10,863 nt of DNA from Scatacola_A faecigallinarum (GTDB lineage Bacteria > Pseudomonadota > Alphaproteobacteria > RF32 > CAG-239), in the NCBI GenBank assembly GCA_018713605.1, contig DVOM01000004.1, forward strand, positions 1 through 10,863, given 5' to 3'. Positions 6,994 through 10,863 of this stretch are shown one piece after another (positions within the stretch are counted from its first letter, which is position 1; the number at the start of each line of letters is the position of its first letter). The notes under the pieces were generated by a model. It worked only from the letters and a program-made list of their open reading frames with translations, was not told the DNA's origin and ran no database searches. The position numbers and the translations under genes were made by a program.

Positions 6994-8856
6994 TTACCAT
7001 GACTGGTAGTATGCCGCCTGGTCTTTGCTCTCCTTTACGTCCCTGTCAATGTTGCTGTTAATTCTTACCGTCCTTATAATAAACGAGTTTGGTTCGCGGG
7101 TTGTGAATACGGTATTGATTTTACGGTAATCTACACCCTTATTGGTTAAAATATTATGTAGCAGGTTCAGCCTTTTCTGCTGCAAGGCATACGAACTGGT
7201 GCCGTCAATGCGGATTTCCAGAATAACCGAACGGTCGGAATTGACTTTGTTGGCGAAAGCCTGAATCCACTTCAGCGTCGTTCCTGAAATCTCGGCGCGG
7301 TTGGGTTGAAAAGCCAGCCGCATTTCCGCCGGCAGGATTTTGGTCGGTTTGTTTCCGTCTTTGTGCCGACCGACCCTTCCGGTAATCCGGTCGACAAAAC
7401 TGTTGCCTCCGTCTTCTTCGGCGGTTTCTTTGCCGTTGTCTTCCGTTGAACCCCCTCCCGAAAACAGAGAGGTAATGCTTTTGAGCAGTCCGCCCTTGCT
7501 TTCTTTTTTGGGGCTTTCCGTCGGCATGCTGACGCTATCCTCTTTGGAAAGCTCTTTTTTTATCTGGTTTGCCGCTTCCTGCTGGTCGTCGGTTTTGTTT
7601 TTGTCGTCTTTGGAAGATTCCAGCTGCGGAACCAGATTTTTTTCGTTCAGAATGTCTTCCGGAATGGGAATCAGAATATTCTGCACCATGTCGGCGGCCA
7701 GTTTGACGCTTTTGCCGTCTTCGGTCGTGCTTTGAGGGGCTTCAAGCGCAGCCTGATCTGCGTCTTTGTAATATTTGGCGTCCAGAACGGCGTTGTTTTT
7801 GGGAAACTTTGTGCCTTTTGCCGCAACCCACGGATTGTCGCTGCCGCTTTTTTCGGCCATGCTTTCCCAGTTTTTGCCCGGCTGTTGCTCTTCTGCCTTC
7901 GGCTCCCGGTGGACAATGCCGTCGGCGGCATTGTCTTTGTTGATCATGCTGCTTATCGGCGTATTGCCGCTGACCATGGCAATCTGATCCTTGTCGGCCG
8001 TCCTGGCGACTTTGAAGCTGCCTTCGGCTGCGGCAAAGTCTTTTTGCAGCGGAATGAGCAGGTTTTGATCGTTTTCTTCAATGTCATAATTGTCGCTGCC
8101 CTTGTCGTAACCGCCTTCGTCGTTGCTTTCCGCAATCGGGTTTATGGCTTTTCTGGCCGGTTCCCTGGTTTCGCCGCTGGCAATCAACAGCGGTTTCGGC
8201 GCATGCAGTTCGTTCTCGTCGACGCTGTAGTCTTCGTCGCCGGCATCCCAGCCGCCCTGGTCTTTTTCGTTTTCGGGGTCGGTTATCGAAATAACCCTTT
8301 TCTTCGGCGCCTCTTTTGCCGGTGCCGTTACGTCTGCGGCGGCAAGCTGTTTTCCGACGGAAACGGCGGTTTCTTTCTTCGTTTTCTCGCCGTCATAAAC
8401 CGGAGGAGGGGTGTTCATGATACGGTCAAAGTCGGCGGAAACGAATTCCTTGCCGGATTGGCTTGCCGGCTCCGTCGGCATATCGGCAATGTCTGCCGCG
8501 GCAATTTCAAGCGGAATGTCGTCGAAAGCGGGTTTGTCTTGTGTTTTTGGCGCCTTTTGAACGGCCGGCTCTGCGGAAGGGGTGGGCAGCTTTGCCGGCG
8601 CGTAAACGGTTTCGGTTGCCTGCGCCGGTTTTTTCTGCGGCGGCAGGCTTAAGGCGATTTTCTTAATCGGGCGAACTTTGGCGGAAACGGCGCCGCCGGC
8701 ATCGCCCATGAAAAACAACGATATGTTTTTGCTGGGAATTTTAACGTTTTGAGAGGTTGCTTCCGGGGTATAAAAAAACAATCCGTTTATTGTGAATAAA
8801 ATAAACAGTGAAAAAACAAAGCTGCAAACAAAAGTTTTAAAAGCCGTTTTTTTCAT
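6994..8856 (-). CDS. Membrane-anchored protein with OmpA-like C-terminal domain
   Basis: A 620-residue protein, first gene of the minus-strand operon. A hydrophobic segment at 9-29 follows a short basic N-terminus and could be a membrane anchor or an uncleaved signal. Residues 50-500 are mostly disordered in character: rich in Pro, Ala, Lys, Asp and Glu, with an acidic repeat present twice (199-216 and 246-263). Residues about 507-600 form a compact domain (EMRLAFQPNRAEISGTTLKWIQ, then ILEIRIDGTSSYALQQKRLN) with the beta-alpha-beta pattern of OmpA/MotB peptidoglycan-binding domains, including a candidate conserved Arg in LQQKRL; the match is distant and other key positions differ. A tether that fixes the pilus machine to the cell wall is a reasonable inference. 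ATG start with GAGGGG 10 bases upstream. There are two consecutive stop codons at the end, then 88 bases with no gene or terminator before the TcpQ-like gene. Confidence 0.7.
   Translation of the reverse strand: MKKTAFKTFVCSFVFSLFILFTINGLFFYTPEATSQNVKIPSKNISLFFMGDAGGAVSAKVRPIKKIALSLPPQKKPAQATETVYAPAKLPTPSAEPAVQKAPKTQDKPAFDDIPLEIAAADIADMPTEPASQSGKEFVSADFDRIMNTPPPVYDGEKTKKETAVSVGKQLAAADVTAPAKEAPKKRVISITDPENEKDQGGWDAGDEDYSVDENELHAPKPLLIASGETREPARKAINPIAESNDEGGYDKGSDNYDIEENDQNLLIPLQKDFAAAEGSFKVARTADKDQIAMVSGNTPISSMINKDNAADGIVHREPKAEEQQPGKNWESMAEKSGSDNPWVAAKGTKFPKNNAVLDAKYYKDADQAALEAPQSTTEDGKSVKLAADMVQNILIPIPEDILNEKNLVPQLESSKDDKNKTDDQQEAANQIKKELSKEDSVSMPTESPKKESKGGLLKSITSLFSGGGSTEDNGKETAEEDGGNSFVDRITGRVGRHKDGNKPTKILPAEMRLAFQPNRAEISGTTLKWIQAFANKVNSDRSVILEIRIDGTSSYALQQKRLNLLHNILTNKGVDYRKINTVFTTREPNSFIIRTVRINSNIDRDVKESKDQAAYYQSW
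8068..8262 (-). repeat. Two-copy acidic repeat in the OmpA-like protein
   Basis: An 18-residue unit occurs at 8209-8262 (DQGGWDAGDEDYSVDENE) and again at 8068-8121 (DEGGYDKGSDNYDIEEND). The shared pattern is D-x-G-G-aromatic-D-x-G-x-x-x-Y-x-[VI]-[DE]-E-N-[DE]; both copies are followed by a short hydrophobic stretch (LLIAS, LLIPL). A related NILIPIPED stretch recurs near residue 393 without the acidic part. The dense Asp/Glu/Asn pattern could bind divalent cations, but that is only an inference from composition. Confidence 0.75.
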
Positions 8857-8974
8857 AAATTATAAACCCCTCTAAACTCTAGATAATTCAATATGCGACT
8901 CTTGGCAAGCAGATATGAATTTATGCACAAATTTTGTGGATTCTTTCCCCTTGGCGGACATAAGGCCTGCCGTT

Positions 8975-9205
8975 GTGGCAAAACGGAAAATTTCCGTTTC
9001 GCCGTTTTGCTCTTGCTGCCGCTTTTTGCCGCCGATTTTTCCGGCATTGGCCGAAAACGTGTTTTATGTGCCTGTTGTTAGAGAAAAATTTACCATTCCG
9101 GGCGTAAAAATAAGGGTGCTTGGACACCCTGCTAACTGTGAATTTTTTGTTACAGGAAAAAATATTAAGCCAAAACAACAGGTTATCTCTTTTTGGACTG
9201 GATGA
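8975..9205 (+). CDS. Possible small secreted protein, signal region perhaps frameshifted
   Basis: An open frame of 76 codons from a GTG (AAGG 9 bases upstream). The C-terminal 50 residues (from ENVFYVPVVREKFTIPG to a final SFWTG) look like a genuine small beta-rich protein with one Cys, and they follow PALA, a good signal peptidase site. The N-terminus MAKRKISVS is a typical basic n-region. The odd part is the core between them: in this frame it reads PFCSCCRFLPP, weak for a signal peptide, while the next frame reads FAVLLLLPLFAA over the same bases. Switching frames and back would restore a textbook signal peptide, and a five-T run at 9036-9040 is a natural place for a one-base change. It may be a live gene with an unusual leader, a pseudogene, or an assembly error. 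I do not recognise the family. Confidence 0.4.
   Translation: MAKRKISVSPFCSCCRFLPPIFPALAENVFYVPVVREKFTIPGVKIRVLGHPANCEFFVTGKNIKPKQQVISFWTG
8977..9010. repeat. Overlapping inverted repeats sharing one arm
   Basis: AAACGGAAA (8981-8989) and TTTCCGTTT (8991-8999) are a perfect inverted repeat around one base; GGC (8977-8979) and GCC (9001-9003) extend it after one mismatch. The same left arm, GCAAAACGG (8978-8986), is also a perfect 9-base complement of CCGTTTTGC (9002-9010). As DNA the first is operator-like; as RNA the two pairings would exclude each other. They sit at the start of the possible small secreted-protein gene and about 120 bases upstream of the pilus operon start. Confidence 0.7.
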
Positions 9206-9248
9206 TTAATGCTGGAAAAAAGTTTAAAAATTAGCTATTCTAAAAGAG

Positions 9249-9254
9249 TATAAG
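9249..9254 (+). promoter_or_regulatory. Weak candidate -10 box before the first VirB2-like gene
   Basis: TATAAG matches five of six bases of the common -10 sequence and lies 33 bases before the ATG, leaving room for a leader that includes the AAGGAG ribosome site at 9275-9280. No good -35 element is found 16 to 18 bases upstream, only an A-rich stretch, so this is a tentative call. Confidence 0.22.
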
Positions 9255-9287
9255 AAGTTTTGCTAAATTAATTTAAGGAGAAAGATT

Positions 9288-9626
9288 ATGCGATTTTTAA
9301 AGAAAAATTTTTGGACCCTCAGCTGTCTGGCATTAGTAATGGTTATGGCAGTTAGCGGCAACGCTCTGGCTGACGGCAATACCCTGATGGAAACCGCTCA
9401 GACAAAAGCCAAGAGCGTATTCTCGTCAGTTAAAACCATCATCTTCATCGTCGGCGGTTTCGGTCTGGTCGGTCTGGCTTTCCAGGCTATTTTCGGAAAA
9501 GTAAAATGGCCTTGGTTCGCTTCTCTGGCCGTCGGTCTGGCTATTCTGGCTGCTGCCGGTTCCATCGTTGAATACGCTACCGGTTCCCGCGATGCCGGTC
9601 TGGAAACAACCTTCGGTGACATCTAG
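9288..9626 (+). CDS. VirB2/TrbC-like pilin subunit, copy 1
   Basis: A 112-residue small membrane protein. It has a signal peptide (basic MRFLKK, hydrophobic core, cleavage predicted after NALA at residue 28), then a short amphipathic stretch and two hydrophobic helices at about 50-69 and 76-96, joined by a tight basic/aromatic loop (KVKWPW). Long leader, small mature product and two helices with a charged turn are the layout of VirB2/TrbC pilins of type IV secretion and conjugation systems. These are inserted in the inner membrane and assembled into the extracellular pilus. AAGGAG at 9275-9280 gives a strong start with 7-base spacing. The next gene encodes a diverged copy. VirB3/VirB4-type genes, which usually follow virB2, would lie beyond the window. 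Confidence 0.75.
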   Translation: MRFLKKNFWTLSCLALVMVMAVSGNALADGNTLMETAQTKAKSVFSSVKTIIFIVGGFGLVGLAFQAIFGKVKWPWFASLAVGLAILAAAGSIVEYATGSRDAGLETTFGDI

Positions 9627-9663
9627 TCTGACCGCTTGATGTGAACTGACTGATACTTGAACT

Positions 9664-9716
9664 AAGGGAGGCAAAAATGGTAAATTTTAAGCAAAATAAA
9701 CCTGAAGGCCTCCCTT
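9664..9716 (+). promoter_or_regulatory. Inverted repeat that can hide the ribosome site between the two pilin genes
   Basis: AAGGGAGGC (9664-9672) and GCCTCCCTT (9708-9716) are perfectly complementary over 9 bases with a 35-base loop, and the right arm runs into a TTTT (9715-9718). The left arm is itself an excellent ribosome site 5 bases before the ATG at 9677. In RNA the stem would mask this site, or act as a weak terminator that lowers expression of the downstream genes relative to pilin copy 1. The fold is seen in the sequence; the role is inferred. Confidence 0.5.
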
Positions 9717-9769
9717 TTGTTCGCTCAGACGCAACAGAAACAAACAAAATTGCAAAGGTGGTGAGTAAA

Positions 9770-10117
9770 ATGTTGTGCGTAAAATTAAAGAAATTCCTGT
9801 TTCTTTCCATGTTGATGTTCGTGGTTTCTTCAGTTTTATTTGCAACGGACTCATACGCGTTGTTTGAAACCCTGACACAGTCAGGTACCGAAATCTTTAC
9901 CGGCATGCGCGAGATTATCTTTGCCGTGTCCGGTTTTGGTATCGTTGCCATTGCCATCGGCGGTTTCTTCGGAAACCTGAACTGGAAATGGCTGAGCGCA
10001 ATTATCATCGGCCTGGTTGTTATTGCAACCACTGCCGCCATTATTAACTATATGGTAGATAGTGACGTTGCTGTAACAACTTTGAAAATTCAAGATACCT
10101 TAATTCATGCCAACTAA
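9770..10117 (+). CDS. VirB2/TrbC-like pilin subunit, copy 2
   Basis: A 115-residue protein from the ATG at 9770: signal peptide MLCVKLKKFLFLSML with cleavage predicted after DSYA (residue 30), then two hydrophobic helices joined by the loop GNLNWKW. Aligned by hand with copy 1 over 51 columns of the helical part, 18 residues are identical (shared IIF, GFG, FG and Trp-x-Trp positions), so the two genes are old tandem duplicates; their signal peptides and tails are unrelated. The frame is also open upstream to an ATG at 9677 with a stronger ribosome site (AAGGGAGG), which would add 31 polar residues before the signal peptide. I prefer 9770 because it begins directly at a normal signal peptide and has GGTGG 8 bases upstream, but the longer start is a real alternative. 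Probably co-transcribed with its neighbours. Confidence 0.72.
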   Translation: MLCVKLKKFLFLSMLMFVVSSVLFATDSYALFETLTQSGTEIFTGMREIIFAVSGFGIVAIAIGGFFGNLNWKWLSAIIIGLVVIATTAAIINYMVDSDVAVTTLKIQDTLIHAN

Positions 10118-10158
10118 TGCTTTTTTGCTGGGGCTTTGAGGACTATGAGGAGGATGCC

Positions 10159-10863
10159 ATGTTAAACATTAAAAATAAATCTAACTTATTTTTAGCCGCC
10201 TTTGTGTTTGCAGCACTGGCTTCTTTCTCTGATTTTGCTAAAGCCGATGTCGAAATCGACTGCTCGGGTAAGGAAGGCTATCAGCTGACCATTTGCGAAC
10301 AGCAGAAGGCTCTGGCCGAGAAGAATGCCAAATCCAACGAGAGGGCCGAGGAAAAGGCGGAAAATAAAATAGCTAAGCAAAAGACTAAATCTGTTGAAAC
10401 GATAAAAGAGCAGCAGGAAAAATACAAGGAAGCAAATAAAGCCTATGGGGAGGCAAATAGAAAAGTAACAGCGGCTGAAAATCAGGTTGATTCTTTGTCG
10501 TCAGAACTTGGCAAACAACAGAAGGCAAAAGCTGAAGCGCAAAAAAAGATGAACGAGGCGCTGGCTCGCGGAGATACAGAAGCAGCTAAAAAAGCCCGAG
10601 ATGATATGGCTGCGGCTGACAAAGCGGCTAATACGGCTTCGGAAAAATTAGATACGGCTAAAAAGGATTTAAAGGATGCTCAGAAAGCATCGGCAAAGGC
10701 TGAAAAAGCTTCTGAAAAGGCATCAGAAAAAGCTTACAAAGCAGCTAAAAAGGCTGAAGAAAAAGAATATAAAGAAACGGTAAAAGCAGCGGAAAAAGCC
10801 GAGAAAAATGCCAATAAGGATTTGAAAAAGGCTCAAAAAGAATATGACAAGCTTCAAAAAAAG
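10159..10863 (+). CDS. Secreted Lys/Ala/Glu-rich coiled-coil protein (partial, 3' end missing)
   Basis: The frame is open for 235 codons from an ATG with GAGGAGG 5 bases upstream and runs off the right edge. Residues 1-29 are a signal peptide ending FAKA, so the protein is exported. The mature start DVEIDCSGKEGYQLTIC has two cysteines (35 and 46) that could form a disulfide. From about residue 48 onward it is an almost unbroken charged helix of Ala, Lys and Glu with heptad spacing and repeated AEKASEKA-type units, a long coiled coil. It lies 41 bases after pilin copy 2 and is probably in the same operon. I do not recognise the family. A periplasmic spacer, a surface fibre, or a minor pilus component in the place of VirB5 are possible; none is proven. 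It is more A-rich than the genes to the left, mostly from its Lys content. Confidence 0.8.
   Translation, partial: MLNIKNKSNLFLAAFVFAALASFSDFAKADVEIDCSGKEGYQLTICEQQKALAEKNAKSNERAEEKAENKIAKQKTKSVETIKEQQEKYKEANKAYGEANRKVTAAENQVDSLSSELGKQQKAKAEAQKKMNEALARGDTEAAKKARDDMAAADKAANTASEKLDTAKKDLKDAQKASAKAEKASEKASEKAYKAAKKAEEKEYKETVKAAEKAEKNANKDLKKAQKEYDKLQKK

Larger units (their letters stand above)
8857..9287. other. Divergent intergenic region between the pilus operon and the VirB2-like genes
   Basis: This 431-base stretch separates the two oppositely directed gene sets and must hold the start signals for at least one of them. It contains a possible small secreted protein gene on the plus strand (8975-9205) and a cluster of inverted repeats around 8977-9010. 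The last 80 bases before the first VirB2-like gene are very AT-rich (for example gtttaaaaattagctattct), as expected for a promoter region. I see no tRNA, no typical terminator hairpin followed directly by a T-run, and no mobile-element ends. Confidence 0.7.

Noticed and set aside
7732..8652. 306-codon open frame on the plus strand opposite the OmpA-like gene.
   Set aside because: Antisense to a better supported gene; its Phe/Arg/Val-rich composition is what the Glu/Lys/Ala codons give on the other strand. No start signal seen.
8880..8908. Promoter-like pair on the minus strand (TTGCCA, 17 bases, TATCTA) ahead of the OmpA-like gene.
   Set aside because: The -10 part matches only three of six bases, and the start of transcription would fall on the ribosome site at 8867-8873, so it is unlikely to be the working promoter.
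9113..9130. Small hairpin AGGGTG / CACCCT that might be a terminator.
   Set aside because: Only 6 base pairs, no T-run directly after it, and it lies inside the reading frame of the possible small secreted protein.
8921..9178. Minus-strand open frame in the divergent region.
   Set aside because: No ribosome site, basic and Asn-rich translation without a recognisable domain, and it overlaps the more protein-like plus-strand frame.
10600..10863. Repeated AEKASEKA-like units as a DNA tandem repeat.
   Set aside because: The similarity is at amino-acid composition level (Ala/Lys/Glu heptads); no fixed repeat length is visible in the DNA.

Overview
The window looks like part of a Gram-negative, proteobacterial chromosome or large element. 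It encodes an outer-membrane secretin lipoprotein, several Sec signal peptides and VirB2-like pilins, and it uses ATG/GTG starts with good AGGAG-type ribosome sites. An alphaproteobacterium is my best guess from gene content, but nothing here fixes the lineage. The left part is moderately GC-rich by eye. The right part, especially the last gene, is visibly more A-rich.

Left two thirds (about 1-8856, all minus strand, read from right to left): one tightly packed gene set for a type IVb pilus (the IncI1 thin-pilus / toxin-coregulated-pilus kind). In transcription order it holds a membrane-anchored protein with an OmpA-like C-terminus, a TcpQ-domain lipoprotein, the PilN-type secretin, the PilO-type inner-membrane accessory protein, a PilP-like protein with tandem repeats and a very long coiled coil, the PilQ/GspE-type assembly ATPase, and the first 32 codons of a further gene (pilR would be expected there). 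Two junctions overlap by 11 bases, which suggests translational coupling. Secretin, TcpQ lipoprotein and OmpA-like protein would form the envelope channel; PilO and PilP-like proteins would link it to the inner membrane; the ATPase would drive pilin assembly. No major pilin or prepilin peptidase lies in the window.

Middle (8857-9287): a 431-base divergent region. It carries a possible small secreted protein whose signal-peptide region is hydrophobic in two different frames, and a cluster of overlapping inverted repeats.

Right part (9288-10863, plus strand): two tandem VirB2/TrbC-like pilin genes that are diverged copies of each other, then a secreted, lysine- and alanine-rich coiled-coil protein that runs off the end. 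A 9-base inverted repeat between the two pilin genes covers the strongest ribosome site upstream of the second pilin. The pairing of a type IVb pilus operon with divergent VirB2-type genes is the main point of interest: it may be a conjugation or secretion locus that uses both machines.
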